In this document: positions 9,749 to 20,878 of the stretch, piece by piece | How the letters are laid out: the number at the start of each line of letters is the position of its first letter | Position numbering within the stretch: the stretch's first letter is position 1 | Source of the DNA: Bartonella krasnovii | GTDB taxonomy: Bacteria; Pseudomonadota; Alphaproteobacteria; Rhizobiales; Rhizobiaceae | Direction of reading: 5' to 3' | Assembly: GCF_003606345.3 (NCBI RefSeq) | Contig: NZ_CP031844.2 | Location: 1,435,001 to 1,499,000 of the forward strand | DNA length: 64,000 bases | Made by a program: the position numbers and the translations under genes | The notes under the pieces: generated by a model | Told to the model about the DNA's origin: nothing | The model's database searches: none | The model's input: the letters and a program-made list of their open reading frames with translations, nothing else

Positions 9749-10579
9749 TTACCCTACAAAAGCGCGCTCTACAACATAAGTCGCGGGAGCATTATTTGCC
9801 CCTTCAACAAGACCAAAACCTTCACACATCCTTGCGCAATCTTTTAACATTGCCATAGAGCCACAAATCATCACCCGATCTTCATCAGGAGAAATTTTCG
9901 GTAAACCAGTCGTTTCAAAAAAAGCACCGCTCTCCATAACAGTCGTAATACGTCCCATATGCTCAGAAGGTTCACGCGTAGTCATAGGATAAAATTTCAA
10001 CTGTTGCGCATATGCCCCAATTAGCGGATCTTGTTGCAAAGAGCAAACAAGCTCTTTTGCATAAGTTAACTCATTCTTTTCACGTGTTGTTTGAATAAGA
10101 ATAACTTCTGAAAATTTTTCATAAGTATCAGGATCACGAATAAGGCTTGCAAAAGGAGCAACCCCCGTACCAGTTGAAAAAAGATAAAGACGTTTTCCAG
10201 GAATAAGAGCATCAAGAACCAACGTTCCTGTAGGTTTTTTACGCATAAGCACTGTATCACCAATTTTAATTTTTTGCAGATGCTCGGTTAATGGCCCTCC
10301 TGGAACTTTTATCGAAAAAAACTCAAGCTGTTCATCCCAAAAGGGACTTGCAATCGAATAAGCGCGATAAATCGGCTTTTTTGCATTTGGCAAACCAATC
10401 ATAACAAATTCACCCGAACGAAAACGAAAACTCTCCGGACGATTTAAGCGGAATTTAAACAAACGATCCGTATAATGATAAACTTCTTGAACAGTCAGAG
10501 CGAATACATTCTCAGGAATCGGAAAATCTGAAGCAACGCTGCCGCTGTTTGATGGAACACTGGTAGCAGACGTATTCAT
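9749..10579 (-). CDS. fpr: Ferredoxin/flavodoxin-NADP(+) reductase
   Basis: FAD enzyme that moves electrons between NADPH and ferredoxin or flavodoxin, used for Fe-S assembly, radical enzymes and oxidative stress. About 276 residues, the normal length for the bacterial class. FAD-binding RAYSIAS, the adjacent FFSIKVPGGPLTEHL, NADP-binding GTGVAPFASLI, the CGS loop (MICGSMAML) and C-terminal VVERAFVG with terminal aromatic/Gly are all visible. The start at 10579 is preferred over 10591 because GGGGAAGAG sits immediately upstream of it. The N-terminal 20 residues are Ser/Thr-rich and look disordered. The 3' third is duplicated next door. Confidence 0.93.
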   Translation of the reverse strand: MNTSATSVPSNSGSVASDFPIPENVFALTVQEVYHYTDRLFKFRLNRPESFRFRSGEFVMIGLPNAKKPIYRAYSIASPFWDEQLEFFSIKVPGGPLTEHLQKIKIGDTVLMRKKPTGTLVLDALIPGKRLYLFSTGTGVAPFASLIRDPDTYEKFSEVILIQTTREKNELTYAKELVCSLQQDPLIGAYAQQLKFYPMTTREPSEHMGRITTVMESGAFFETTGLPKISPDEDRVMICGSMAMLKDCARMCEGFGLVEGANNAPATYVVERAFVG

Positions 10580-11655
10580 ACTCTTCCCCATATCTTTATT
10601 GAACGTTAAATTTCGAATCCTTGACGTGATATAGTACTTGCATACCCATCTGCCAACAATTTTCTTAAAACAAAAGGCTTAGGATTAACACTTTTTTGTC
10701 AAAATTAATCGAATGAAAAAATACAATATAAATCACATTTAAAAAAATTGAAGCTTAAACAATCACAGCGCCCTTTAACACATCATGCTATTTGTGCATT
10801 ATAACGCTATAATATTCTTTCACTTTACAAAATTTATGACCCAACACCTTAAAGTAAAAGAATGAAAACTTTTGTTAATTGAATGATAAACGCACGACTC
10901 CCTCAAAAAATCAAACATTACATCCATTGTTTTTGACCTTTTTTACACTTCTTTTTCCATAAATAAGTGAAACTAATGTGCTCTATAACCACTAAAATGA
11001 TTTAACTCAAAACCAGCACAAAAAAAGCAATACGGATCCATCTTGCAAACCTTGCAAACAAAGAATATCCAAATCAACGGCTTTTAATGTATCAGCGATA
11101 TGTTTACACGCTCTTCACCATTTGACAAAAGTAATTTTAAGTGCATAAAATAACCCCTAAAGCTGCCTAGATGAATAACCGTCCCCCCCTCATCGTGGTA
11201 CAAAACTTACAGGTCATTGCTTGTAAATTACTGCTTGAGAGTGAATAATTTATCATTTTACATTCTCTGAATAAGCAAACCATGCTTGTTTTAAGAGAAA
11301 CAACTTCACCTGCAATAATAGCATAACATTGCACTCTTCAAAATGATACAATACAATAAGTTATGCTTTATTTTTTTAATATGCTTCAACAAGAGAAAAT
11401 AAGTAAAAAAACAAAAACTTATGTTTTGCAAATTATCAGAAAGCACCGTGTTGCTCATAACACAACTAAAACTAAAATATCTCTTATATTCAGAGTACCA
11501 TTTTACATAAAAAAACAACTTTCATGGTGCATAATTCAGTATGGAAGACTTATGATTTTAACTGTCACAGACAATATCTTTTCCTTTTATCTAAGGAGCT
11601 TCTGTAAAATAACCAAAGAAAAAGCCGTACGTACAAACAAAGATAAGATTTTAAA
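10580..11655. other. Intergenic region between fpr and alr
   Basis: About 1.1 kb, AT-rich, with only short frames. A 98-codon frame ends exactly at the alr start, but its composition is that of noncoding DNA and it is not accepted. A C7 run is near 11180. No terminator or RNA recognised. Confidence 0.5.
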
Positions 11656-12771
11656 ATGAACAAATCCGTTAATGATGAAATAAACACACACCTCTATGCA
11701 GCTGTCGCAACCATTGATGTCAGTGCCATTGTGGCCAATTATATCGCTTTAGCCAAACGTGTGGCGCCAACACAATGTTCAGCCGTTGTGAAAGCAAATG
11801 CCTATGGGCTCGGTGCTCACAAAATTGCTCCGGCTCTTTATCAAGCGGGTTGTCGTACTTTTTTTGTCGCTCAAATCAGAGAAGCATTGCTCTTAAAAAG
11901 CATTTTACCATCAGATGTCACGCTTGCTCTTCTGAATGGACTACCACATTTAGCAGAAGAGTTTGTTGCACAATCTGGTATTGTTCCGGTTCTAAACTCT
12001 TGGAATGCCATTGAAGTTTGGCAAAATATTTGTAAAAAAAAGGATAAAAAATTTCCAGCAATTGTTCAAATCGATACCCATATGAACCGATTAGGACTTG
12101 ATCAAAAAGAATTACAAAAACTCATCAAACATCCTACAATTTTTGAAAATGCAGACATAAAATATATTCTCAGTCACCTTGCTAATGGAGAAGATGATAC
12201 TCACCCATCAAATTATACCCAATTAACTTCTTTCAAAACTGCTCTCGCACAACTGCCCCCTTGTAAAGTTTCTTTTGCAAATTCTGGAGGGATTTTTTTA
12301 GGCTCAGATTTTTATTTTGACCTCGTTCGCCCCGGTATTGCACTTTATGGAATCGACCCTTCAGGAAAACACCCATCTCTTCTAAAACCTGTTTTAAAAC
12401 TTGAAGCCCAAGTTATTCAAAACCGTGTTGTTGGTGCAAAAGCACCTGTTGGTTATGGAGAAAGCTTTATAACCAACAGACCAAGCACTCTTGCAACCAT
12501 TTCTATTGGCTATGCAGACGGCTGGCTCCGTACTCTTTCGAATAAAGGAGCTGTTTATTTCAATGGACACAAACTGCCCATGGTTGGGCGCGTTTCTATG
12601 GATTCCATTATTGTAGATACAACCGATCTTGATCAAAAACCTCAAACAGGTGACTGGGTAGAACTGATTGGTCCTCATCAAACACTTGAAAAAGTATCTC
12701 TCGATGCCAACACCCTTCCCAATGAAATTCTAACATCTCTTGGATCACGCTATAAGTACATTTACACCTAA
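11656..12771 (+). CDS. alr: Alanine racemase
   Basis: PLP enzyme converting L- to D-alanine for peptidoglycan. 371 residues, typical length. N-terminal TIM barrel holds the PLP lysine in AVVKANAYGLG (Lys46), VQIDTHMNRLG, SFANSGGIF, and RPGIALYG; the C-terminal beta domain holds the catalytic tyrosine region PVGYGESF and GRVSMDSIIVD. The ATG at 11656 follows a purine-rich stretch but has no strong ribosome site. It stands alone, flanked by over 1 kb of noncoding DNA on each side. A biosynthetic (alr) versus catabolic (dadX) role is not distinguishable from sequence, but it appears isolated from any D-alanine dehydrogenase here. Confidence 0.95.
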   Translation: MNKSVNDEINTHLYAAVATIDVSAIVANYIALAKRVAPTQCSAVVKANAYGLGAHKIAPALYQAGCRTFFVAQIREALLLKSILPSDVTLALLNGLPHLAEEFVAQSGIVPVLNSWNAIEVWQNICKKKDKKFPAIVQIDTHMNRLGLDQKELQKLIKHPTIFENADIKYILSHLANGEDDTHPSNYTQLTSFKTALAQLPPCKVSFANSGGIFLGSDFYFDLVRPGIALYGIDPSGKHPSLLKPVLKLEAQVIQNRVVGAKAPVGYGESFITNRPSTLATISIGYADGWLRTLSNKGAVYFNGHKLPMVGRVSMDSIIVDTTDLDQKPQTGDWVELIGPHQTLEKVSLDANTLPNEILTSLGSRYKYIYT

Positions 12772-14355
12772 AGACTCTTTAAATAAATAAACCGATACAA
12801 ATCATCATTTAAAAAAATGAGAAGGCTTCTAAGAAAGATTTTACAACCATCAATCGCATAGCATGGTCATGAGACACCGTTTATTCACAGAAGTCTTAAA
12901 ATAGACAAGTTGATGAGCTGTTTTATAAAAGTAAACGTCACCCCAAAACACAAAAATTGAACTTTTTTCTCACATAAATGAACGAGAGAGAATCTATCGC
13001 TAACTTTTTAAAATTAATGTCAAATTAGTCATTCTCTCCATATCGAACAAGACAAGCAGTCTCGTAAGTTTCTTTTATTTCTATCTTTATTCATCGTAAA
13101 GCAATCAAATTTATTCCTTTGCATACCACAAGCAAGGCTAGGGTATAGATAAAAATAATTTAAAATTAAGAAATAAGACCTTATGACCTCTCTAAAGTCC
13201 AAGGGCTGTATAAGGTGCAAGCAAAGTATGTGATAATAAAGTGTATGATAGTGCCAACTTACTCCTTAATGAAAGGTAAAAATAGGAGTGCTCAATAGAT
13301 TTATCATTACCCCATCTACAGGCACCGTCGTGAAATAGGATTGGGAGAGAAATGTCTCTTTAAAACAAACAGGTGAATTAACACCCCAAGTATATTCTGT
13401 TTAGGTTAGAGCATTTTGTTTTACATAAAGGTCATCCCCCTATTAAGAACACAATAAACCCAAAATATGGGGAAATGTCTAATCTCCATTCTTAAAAATA
13501 TGACTTTAGATGCTTTTGAAAGCCATACAGTTGAAGGGATGACAAACTGAGGATTGACTTTTACCTTTACAGCTTTCGCAAATGAGATTGTTTTTCAATT
13601 TTAAAGATTACCCTAACACAGATACACAACTCCCTTACGCCCTCATATGACATACAGGCATGAAAAAGCTGAAACTACCTACAAAGCTCTTTTTCGTTTT
13701 AATCTCTAGCTCAAATATGCTACTGTGTTAGGTCTGGATTTGATTGATAGGCAACAGCTAAAGCACATGCGCTCTTAAAAAAAATAATGCCATAAAGTCG
13801 AAAACTGATCTGCAATAAATTGGAAAAATGTACCGGCTTTTTATAAAAGACTCTGAAACAAGCAACCATAATAGCATTTGATTTTTCGTTTACACACTCA
13901 GACTGGTATTTATCTATATTTTTTGCATCATCTTCATAAAGAGCCGATAGAAGAGAAATATTGAGACAATTCTTGGCTCGAAAATCTGAAAAGTTGACGA
14001 GATACGGCAACAAAGTTTCGCGTACCTTTTATGATTAGAAGCATTAAAAGTAAATTTATTCCTTCTACAACTGCTCATAGTCACCTTAGTGAGAGTAACT
14101 GTCATACCCCATGTAACAGACTGTAAACCCTATCCCATAGATTTTACTCTCGTTTATGTAGATTTTCTGACTTAAAAATAACCAATACGCCTAATCAACT
14201 TAAACCAAGCCATACGATAGAGAAAAAAGGGGAGCATGCCTATCACCGACAAACTATAGTTTTTTGTCGACTTTTCGATTTTACTCATGTTGTAAAAATA
14301 TGGGAAAAATTCTAAAAAATAGACAAATGACACCATAGGAACATGATCAATAAGC
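12772..14355. other. Long intergenic region with decayed sequence and repeat family B
   Basis: About 1.6 kb without a supported gene. Bases about 13101-13150 and 13352-13403 resemble stretches at 34525-34600 and 34867-34913 (family B in findings). Overlapping minus-strand frames at 13720-14105 may be a decayed gene, but nothing in them is recognisable. Confidence 0.45.
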
Positions 14356-14386
14356 AAAAAGCCCACACAAAATGTGTGGGCTTTTT
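14356..14386 (-). terminator. Terminator of the glycine cleavage operon
   Basis: Perfect 14-base stem (AAGCCCACACA / TGTGTGGGCTT with flanking A/T pairs), three-base loop and A/T runs on both sides, 40 bases beyond the gcvP stop. It could work in both directions. Confidence 0.88.
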
Positions 14387-14425
14387 ATTTATGCAAATAA
14401 ACAAATTAAATACATGTTTTTTTAT

Positions 14426-17230
14426 TTAGTAAGTATTTCTCAAGGGTGGACACGAACAAATAAGCATTCTATCTCCTGCAACATTATCAATCCGCGATAC
14501 AGGAGCCCAATATTTGCTGGCTGGATCGAGTGAACTATTGGGAAAAGCAGCTTCTTGTCGCGAATAGGGTCTCGCCCAAGCATCATCTAGAGTATCTGCA
14601 ACTGTATGAGGGGCATTCACCAATGGATTATTGTCTTTTGGCCAGACCCCATCCCCAACTTTCTTCGCTTCTTCAGCAATCGAGAGTAATGCATCACAAA
14701 AACGATCAATTTCTGCTTTTGGTTCTGACTCCGTTGGCTCAATCATCAAAGTTCCTGGAACAGGAAACGACATTGTGGGCGCGTGGAATCCATAATCAAT
14801 GAGACGCTTTGCAATATCATCAACACTCACCCCATACTGATCTTTCAACAGGCGTGTATCCACAATACATTCATGAGCAACACGTCCGTGTTTTCCTCGA
14901 TAAAGAATAGAATAAACGGATGAAAGACGTGCAGCAATATAATTAGCATTTAAAATAGCGATTTGTGTTGCATATTTTAAGCCATCAGCACCCATCATTC
15001 GAATATACATCCACGTAATGGCAAGAATAGATGCGCTTCCATAAGGCGCTGCTGAAACCGCATGGGTTGTACCATCTTGTTCATGTCCTGGTAAAAATGG
15101 TTTGAGATGCGCTGCAACCCCAATTGGCCCCATCCCAGGCCCCCCCCCCCCATGAGGAATGGCAAATGTTTTATGCAGATTCATATGACACACATCAGCA
15201 CCGATATCTGCAGGGCGCGCAAGCCCCACAAGTGCATTGAGATTAGCACCATCAAAATAAACTTGTCCGCCATTTTTATGAATAATAGAACAAATTTCCT
15301 TAATGTTTTCCTCATAAACCCCATGGGTTGAAGGATAAGTAATCATGAGAGCGGCCAATTTATCCTTATGCAATTGCGCTTTCATTTTGAGATCATCCAC
15401 ATCAACATCGCCATCGCTTAAACATTTTACGACAACAACTTCCATGCCCGCCATATGCGCCGAAGCTGGATTGGTCCCGTGTGCAGAGGCCGGAATAAGA
15501 CAAACTGTCCGTTGATATTCTCCCCGTGAGTGGTAATAGCGGCGGATTGCTAAAAGCCCCGCATATTCACCTTGAGCACCAGAATTTGGCTGAAAAGAAA
15601 CTTGCGCAAATCCTGTAATTTCACACAACCACGCATTTAACTGATTGATCATCTCCAAATAACCCACCGCATCCTCTTGTGAAACAAAAGGGTGTATATT
15701 GGCCATGCTCGCCCAACTCACCGGCATTAATTCAGCTGCCGCATTCAGCTTCATTGTACAAGACCCAAGAGAGATCATCGCCCGATCCAACGCCAAATCC
15801 TTATCCGCTAAACGACGCAATAAGCGCATCATATCTGTCTCTGAATGAACCGCATGAAAAAAGGGTTGAGAAAGAAAAGTAGCATCCCGCCTTTGACCAA
15901 AGAGTCTTGGAGAAACTTGATCAACGAGTTGCGCACCCCAAAGCTGTGCTAGAGCAGCGGCATCTTCTTCTGTCGACAATTCATCAAAATTGATTGCAAT
16001 GGTATCATCATCGAGAACACGAACAAGACGTCCACCCATCTTAGCTTGATGCGCAATTTCTCTCGCTTTTCCCGTTACAACAATGCTGACACAATCAAAA
16101 AAAGACTCACCTTCACAAGAAACACCAACAGCCTCTAAACCAGCAACAAAACGACATGTTAAATGATGAATCCGCTGCGCAATTTCTTGTAAACCTTTTG
16201 GCCCATGCCAAACAGCATAAGCGGTTGCCATATTAGCCAACAAAGCCTGAGCCGTACAAATATTTGACGTCGCTTTATCACGCCGAATATGTTGTTCACG
16301 TGTTTGCAAAGCTAAACGGAAACCAACGCGCCCTTCTGTATCCACGGATTGCCCCACTATACGCCCTGGAATAAGGCGTGTGAGTGCATCACTCACCGCA
16401 AGGTAGCCTGCATGGGGACCACCAAACCCCATTGGAACCCCATAACGCTGCATCGAACCGACAACAATATCAGCGCCCCATTTTGCTGGTGCTTCCATAA
16501 GTGTAAGCGCTAAAGGATCAGCCACAACGATAACCAGCGCTCCTTTTTCCTTTGCCTCTTTTATGACCTCACTATAATCATGAAAAGAACCTTTTGTATC
16601 AGGCCAAGAGAGAACAATTGCCGCTGTATCAGAACAAATTTCTTTCTCAGAGCTGATCCGAATGCCTTGTGTTTCAGCACGCGTTTGCACAACACTCAAA
16701 GTCTGAGGATGCAAAAGACTCTGAAGAGAAATTTTTGTTTTTTTCTCCCGCGCAAAACGAAAAGCAAGAGCATTGGCTTCCGCTAAAGCGGTTGCTTCAT
16801 CAAGAAGAGAAGCAGCAGCAACAGGCAAACCTGTCAGTTCACTAATCAATGTCTGAAAATAAAACAGAAGTTCTAAACGACCTTGGCTAATTTCTGCTTG
16901 ATACGGCGTATAAGCGGTATACCAAGCGGGATTTTCAAACAGATTTCGTAAAATAACCGGAGGCACAAATGTTCCATGATATCCTTGCCCAATAAAGCTT
17001 TTGTGCACACAATTACGCCCCATCATTTTGGAGAGTTCTTCCAAGGCTTGGCTCTCACTCGCTGCCTTGGGAAGGTTCAGTGAACGTCCCAAATGAATAG
17101 AATTAGGAACCGCTTGAGAAATGAGTGCATCAACACTATCGAGCTCTAAAACATCAAGCATTTTTTGTGTTTCATCAGGACGCAGCCCAATATGTCGAGA
17201 AGAAAAAGAACGCTCGATCATGACACTCAT
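14426..17230 (-). CDS. gcvP: Glycine dehydrogenase (decarboxylating), P protein
   Basis: PLP enzyme that decarboxylates glycine and passes the aminomethyl group to lipoyl-GcvH. 934 residues, one-chain P protein with two homologous halves. The N-terminal half starts with the family pattern [14 protein letters not shown] and [18 protein letters not shown]; the C-terminal half holds the PLP lysine in [16 protein letters not shown]. That glycine loop is coded by an uninterrupted run of 12 G (C on the plus strand, 15140-15151), a slippage-prone tract in the active site. The ATG overlaps the gcvH stop codon (ATGA), so translation is coupled. Third gene of gcvT-gcvH-gcvP under the glycine riboswitch. 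Confidence 0.97.
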   Translation of the reverse strand: MSVMIERSFSSRHIGLRPDETQKMLDVLELDSVDALISQAVPNSIHLGRSLNLPKAASESQALEELSKMMGRNCVHKSFIGQGYHGTFVPPVILRNLFENPAWYTAYTPYQAEISQGRLELLFYFQTLISELTGLPVAAASLLDEATALAEANALAFRFAREKKTKISLQSLLHPQTLSVVQTRAETQGIRISSEKEICSDTAAIVLSWPDTKGSFHDYSEVIKEAKEKGALVIVVADPLALTLMEAPAKWGADIVVGSMQRYGVPMGFGGPHAGYLAVSDALTRLIPGRIVGQSVDTEGRVGFRLALQTREQHIRRDKATSNICTAQALLANMATAYAVWHGPKGLQEIAQRIHHLTCRFVAGLEAVGVSCEGESFFDCVSIVVTGKAREIAHQAKMGGRLVRVLDDDTIAINFDELSTEEDAAALAQLWGAQLVDQVSPRLFGQRRDATFLSQPFFHAVHSETDMMRLLRRLADKDLALDRAMISLGSCTMKLNAAAELMPVSWASMANIHPFVSQEDAVGYLEMINQLNAWLCEITGFAQVSFQPNSGAQGEYAGLLAIRRYYHSRGEYQRTVCLIPASAHGTNPASAHMAGMEVVVVKCLSDGDVDVDDLKMKAQLHKDKLAALMITYPSTHGVYEENIKEICSIIHKNGGQVYFDGANLNALVGLARPADIGADVCHMNLHKTFAIPHGGGGPGMGPIGVAAHLKPFLPGHEQDGTTHAVSAAPYGSASILAITWMYIRMMGADGLKYATQIAILNANYIAARLSSVYSILYRGKHGRVAHECIVDTRLLKDQYGVSVDDIAKRLIDYGFHAPTMSFPVPGTLMIEPTESEPKAEIDRFCDALLSIAEEAKKVGDGVWPKDNNPLVNAPHTVADTLDDAWARPYSRQEAAFPNSSLDPASKYWAPVSRIDNVAGDRMLICSCPPLRNTY

Positions 17231-17595
17231 CCAATCAGAACCTTATAAGCATCTTCATCCAACAACCCTTCCAGTTGTGTTTCATCCTGCAATGTCATTT
17301 TCCATAACCAGCCTTCTGTTTCAGCTTTCTGATTGACCAGTTCAGGATTATCAGCCAGTGCTTCATTGACTTCGACCACTTCACCATCAAGAGGAGAATA
17401 AACATCTGAAGCTGCTTTAACGGATTCCACAACAGCCGCCGCTTCTCCTTTGGAAAGTTTTGTTCCACTTTGTGGTAAATCAACAAAAACCAAGTCGCCT
17501 AATTGTTCTTGCGCATAATGTGTAACCCCAACAGTCACCGTTTTTCCTTCAACACTAAGCCATTCGTGGTCTTGTGTAAAATAAGTTTTAGACAT
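17227..17595 (-). CDS. gcvH: Glycine cleavage system H protein
   Basis: Small lipoylated shuttle protein that carries the aminomethyl intermediate between the P, T and L proteins. 122 residues. The lipoyl-attachment site is in [16 protein letters not shown] (Lys60), preceded by the conserved [11 protein letters not shown] and followed by [11 protein letters not shown]; the C-terminus GWLWKM is typical. It begins seven bases after gcvT and overlaps gcvP, so the three genes are one operon. Confidence 0.97.
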   Translation of the reverse strand: MSKTYFTQDHEWLSVEGKTVTVGVTHYAQEQLGDLVFVDLPQSGTKLSKGEAAAVVESVKAASDVYSPLDGEVVEVNEALADNPELVNQKAETEGWLWKMTLQDETQLEGLLDEDAYKVLIG

Positions 17596-17602
17596 AAAAA
17601 AA

Positions 17603-18715
17603 TTATCCTTTTAAATAACGTTGTTCAACAAAGGGAAGAGAATGCACTGAGAGTACAATCTTTTTGCCTCGCAGTTCTGTGAAGACTTCTGTTCCTTCAA
17701 CTTTACACGCGACAGGAACGTACCCCATCGCGACAGGACCATCAAACGAAGGACCAAAACCGCCTGATGTTACCACGCCAATCTCGTTGCCCTGCTCATC
17801 GAGAAGTACTGCACCGGCACGAATAGGTTGGCGCGTTTGCGGTTTTAATCCAACACGACAGCGATCAGGTCCTTTTTGCAACGCTTCAAGAAAAGCCTTT
17901 GCGCCGTAAAATTGTGCTTTTTCTCGAACACTTTTAGGAACAGCCCATGTTAGAGCCGCATCAATAGGTGTCGTCTCAGGGGTAATATCATTTCCATGCA
18001 AACATAACCCTGCTTCCAAGCGCAAGCTATCGCGTGCGGCAAGCCCAATCCACTCAACACGCGAATCACTCAGCAATTTTTCAGCCAACATATGCGCATG
18101 CCCTATGGGCAAAGCAATTTCAAAACCATCCTCTCCCGTATAGCCAGAACGGGCTATAAACCAATCTTGTTGTGGTTCGAATCCCTGCATAAAAAACAAT
18201 TCATTCCCTGGTAAATCGGCATCAGCCAGAACAGCTGCAGCTTCAGGGCCTTGAAGAGCAAGCAACACCCTTTCAAGGGCAATCACTTGACATTCAAAAT
18301 CAACAACACGCCTTTTCAGTTCTTCAAAATCAGCCTCTGCATTCCCAGCATTGGCAACTAACATAAAACGATGCTCTTCCAAACGAGTAATAATCAGATC
18401 ATCAAGAATACCAGCCTGCTCATTGAGCAAATAATTATATCGTGAGTGCCCAATTTTTAAAGCTGCTGCATCAATGGGAAAAGCATAGGATAAAAATTCT
18501 ACGGCTTGTGCCCCTTCAACGGCAATCAATTTCATATGAGAAATATCAAAAAGTCCTGCATGTGCACGGGTATGAAGATGCTCTTTCAAAACGCCAAGAG
18601 GGTAAGTCAAAGGCATATTCCACCCCGCAAAAGCACCAAATTTTGCTCCTGCTTTTTCATGCAGATCATATAAAGGAAGTGTTTTTAAAAAAGATGTTTC
18701 TTGTTGTGTGCCCAT
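17603..18715 (-). CDS. gcvT: Glycine cleavage system aminomethyltransferase, T protein
   Basis: Transfers the methylene group from aminomethyl-lipoyl-GcvH to tetrahydrofolate with release of ammonia. 370 residues, normal length. Seen: [19 protein letters not shown] near the N-terminus, [42 protein letters not shown] with the catalytic Asp region, and the C-terminal barrel from RVGLK onward. First gene of the operon; its start follows the glycine riboswitch by about 40 bases, so it is directly controlled by it. The L protein (lpd) is not in the window. Confidence 0.96.
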   Translation of the reverse strand: MGTQQETSFLKTLPLYDLHEKAGAKFGAFAGWNMPLTYPLGVLKEHLHTRAHAGLFDISHMKLIAVEGAQAVEFLSYAFPIDAAALKIGHSRYNYLLNEQAGILDDLIITRLEEHRFMLVANAGNAEADFEELKRRVVDFECQVIALERVLLALQGPEAAAVLADADLPGNELFFMQGFEPQQDWFIARSGYTGEDGFEIALPIGHAHMLAEKLLSDSRVEWIGLAARDSLRLEAGLCLHGNDITPETTPIDAALTWAVPKSVREKAQFYGAKAFLEALQKGPDRCRVGLKPQTRQPIRAGAVLLDEQGNEIGVVTSGGFGPSFDGPVAMGYVPVACKVEGTEVFTELRGKKIVLSVHSLPFVEQRYLKG

Positions 18716-18753
18716 AATAACTCCAAAGCTGCGCTAACGCCCACACAATATGG

Positions 18754-18948
18754 TCGTCTCTGCACCCCTCTGTCATCAACCTGAGAGACTCGCGAAAAGA
18801 CTTTCGCTTACACCTTCGGCGCGGGCTCTCCCGACTTTCCAGATCTGCCTTCCTCCTTTTACGGTCCTTAAAGCCTGAGAGATTATGGGCTATTTCCCCT
18901 TCGGCGGCACTGCGAAAACTTGCAATTTGCACTCTCCCGCAAAAGAAT
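18754..18948 (-). ncRNA. Tandem glycine riboswitch
   Basis: On the minus strand directly upstream of gcvT there are two consecutive aptamer-like units. The first opens with GCGGGAGAGTGC and has the GCCGCCGAAGGGG core and a CTCTCAGG end; the second opens with GTCGGGAGAGCCC, has GCGCCGAAGG and ends with CTCTCAGG and GACAGAGGGG. These GGAGAG / CGCCGAAGG / CTCTCAGGC elements are the conserved parts of the glycine riboswitch, and the tandem arrangement before gcvT is the classic one. In this setting it normally turns expression on when glycine is abundant. Confidence 0.95.
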
Positions 18949-18959
18949 GAAAGAAACGA

Positions 18960-19414
18960 TAACGCTCTTTCCAGCATGTTTTAATCTATAACCTATCTTT
19001 ATCGTACTGTCATTAGTAAAGTGAACCACAAGCTTTCATTTTAAAACTTGCATAAGCTCCTTTAAAAGATTTATAATAGCCTCCTTTTGAAGCTTACAAA
19101 AATTGTAAGCAACACATTTTAGGAAATTTAAGACAAAAATCAAAAGTTATAGACAAAAATACCCCTTGAAAATTATGCAAAAGGTCACACACTAAAAAGA
19201 TCACAAAGCAATATTCTTTTAAGCAATATTCTTTCTTGTGCAATTAGCCTTAAGGGTAAGGTTTCATACTCTTTTAAGAATCAAGAATAAGGATTTTAAG
19301 TTTTTATAAGGTTGATTTTAATGCACAAGGAGTAGATTTTATGCTTTCTTAGTAGTGTCATAAAATGCAACGATTGACAGGCTAAAATTACCGAATAAAG
19401 GTCACAACATACTC
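18960..19414. other. Intergenic region between the gcv leader and the LON-domain gene
   Basis: AT-rich spacer between divergent genes holding both promoters. A direct repeat AAGCAATATTCTTT occurs twice near 19205-19233. No gene seen. Confidence 0.5.
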
Positions 19415-20077
19415 ATGAAAGCTGGTAATATCTTCTACAATTGCGAAAATGATCTTCCAAAGCAAATTGCTCTTTTTCCTTTAGAAGGTGCACTCTTACT
19501 GCCTGGTGGTTTTTTATCGCTCAACATTTTTGAACCAGAATCGCTTGAAATGATTGAAAATGTTATGGTATCCGATCGTCTCTTGGGCATTATTCAACCC
19601 CTTTCATCCGGTACGGACCGCTTTTCTACACAACTTTATAAAACAGGTTGTATAGGACGCATTACAAACTATAGTGAAACAGGCAACGGACAACTATTTA
19701 TTATCTTACAAGGTATCTGCCGCTTTACCTTAAAACAAGAATTGACAAATACAAAGTCCTATCGAACAGCTCTTATCCAATCAAATATAAAAGATTTACA
19801 AGAACTCGATATTGAAGAAAGCATTCATCGAGAAAGCTTACTTGACGTTGTTGAAAAATATCTGACCATCCATGAAATGGAATACAACTGGAGCAGCATC
19901 ATAGAAGCCCCTACACCGATATTGGTGAATGCTTTTTCAGCGCTTATTCCCTTTACACCAGCAGAAAAACAAGCTCTGCTTGAAGCGCCAGATATCAAAA
20001 GCCGTGCCCAAACGCTTCTCGCATTAACAGAACGCTCACTCATGAAACAAACAGGAACAGATTACCGTTTGAACTAA
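19415..20077 (+). CDS. LON substrate-binding-domain protein
   Basis: Stand-alone N-terminal (substrate-recognition) domain of the Lon protease family (COG2802), without the ATPase and protease parts. 220 residues. Seen: [25 protein letters not shown] near residues 17-42, typical of the domain start, GCIGRIT and [12 protein letters not shown] of the beta part, and the helical C-terminal end [21 protein letters not shown]. The biological role of these short proteins is not well established. It lies 13 bases before a Trm112-like gene, and this pair is common in alphaproteobacterial genomes, so an operon is likely. Confidence 0.88.
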   Translation: MKAGNIFYNCENDLPKQIALFPLEGALLLPGGFLSLNIFEPESLEMIENVMVSDRLLGIIQPLSSGTDRFSTQLYKTGCIGRITNYSETGNGQLFIILQGICRFTLKQELTNTKSYRTALIQSNIKDLQELDIEESIHRESLLDVVEKYLTIHEMEYNWSSIIEAPTPILVNAFSALIPFTPAEKQALLEAPDIKSRAQTLLALTERSLMKQTGTDYRLN

Positions 20078-20090
20078 TGAACGTAAAAAC

Positions 20091-20297
20091 ATGACAAAAA
20101 TGACCACAGATCCCAAAATGCTTGAATTACTTGTCTGTCCGATGACAAAAGGCACACTTTCTTTCAACCGAAAAACACAAGAGCTTATTTCTCTCAAAGC
20201 CAAACTTGCCTATCCTATTCGTGATGGCGTTCCCATTATGCTGACTTCAGAAGCCCGTCCTTTGCAAAACGATGAAAAAACAACCCATAAAAAATAA
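20091..20297 (+). CDS. Trm112-like protein (UPF0434)
   Basis: Small zinc-ribbon-like protein of 68 residues (65 if the second ATG at 20100 is used). The signature [13 protein letters not shown] followed by [20 protein letters not shown] is that of the Trm112/YcaR family. Only one Cys remains of the CxxC usually seen in eukaryotic Trm112, as in many bacterial members. Eukaryotic Trm112 activates methyltransferases; in bacteria the role is mostly unknown. Probably co-transcribed with the LON-domain gene. Confidence 0.9.
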   Translation: MTKMTTDPKMLELLVCPMTKGTLSFNRKTQELISLKAKLAYPIRDGVPIMLTSEARPLQNDEKTTHKK

Positions 20298-20502
20298 ACA
20301 CTCTTCAGACAATTTTCTTCTCAAAAGCCCACTGTTATCAAGCTTCTATCAAGATGATATCTTAGTGTCTTGAGAAAAAGAGTTTTACAATTCAACTTTA
20401 CAACTTTTCAAAATATCTCAAAAAATATTTTTATCTATCGTGGATGCCTTGATGACATCAAAACTTGAAAAAACCAACAAGGAAAATGGGCTGTAATTTC
20501 AA

Positions 20503-20820
20503 TTGACGATTGAAAGCTATTGCCTTACGGTTTGATCGGTATACACGGCGGTCAGGGGACTTTCAAACTCAAACATTAAATCCTGCTTTGTAAATATACT
20601 TCCGGGACTCTTGTCATGTCCAAGTGCTCTTAGTACTAAAAGCAAGAGGCTGTTTTGAGTCAGCACTTCCAGATCCCGGAAGTCCCCAAATCTTAGAAGT
20701 CCAATACCGATGATGCTCGCACCTGAAAGGCATAAGTAATAAACCAAATATCCAGATTTTAATGACATTTCTATAGGCTAAAAAATGCTCTATAGGCTAA
20801 AAAATGCGCTTTATTTGCTT
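20503..20820 (+). pseudogene. Degenerate copy of the promoter, structured RNA and 5' end of the XRE gene
   Basis: A decayed duplicate of 20844-21150. The -35 TTGACG and the 17-base spacer (GAAAGCTATTGCC) are kept, but the -10 has become TACGGT. The RNA-like middle keeps the block TGTCCAAGTGCTCTTA and AGCAAGAGGCTG and a TTTGAGTCAGCACTTCC arm. The 3' end keeps a fragment matching the XRE gene start (GACATTTCTATAGG for codons DISLG) but runs into a stop, and the end is disturbed by a 19-base direct repeat (20770-20807). No regulator gene remains behind it. Confidence 0.75.
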
Positions 20821-20843
20821 GAAATAAGCAATTAGAATTTCAA

Positions 20844-20872
20844 TTGACGACTGAAAGCTATTGCCTTATGAA
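20844..20872 (+). promoter_or_regulatory. Sigma-70-type promoter of the Brt-like RNA
   Basis: TTGACG at 20844-20849, 17-base spacer, TATGAA at 20867-20872. The upstream degenerate copy keeps the -35 and spacer almost unchanged but not the -10. Predicted start of transcription about 20879. Confidence 0.7.
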
Positions 20873-20878
20873 TAAAGC

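Noticed and set aside
11363..11659. 98-codon frame ending at the alr start
   Set aside because: AT-rich composition of noncoding DNA, no domain, no ribosome site.
13720..14105. Overlapping minus-strand frames
   Set aside because: Could be decay of a gene, but no recognisable family and frames overlap in a way typical of chance.
20517..20768. Minus-strand frame of 83 codons
   Set aside because: Lies inside the degenerate RNA unit, so it is a by-product of structure.
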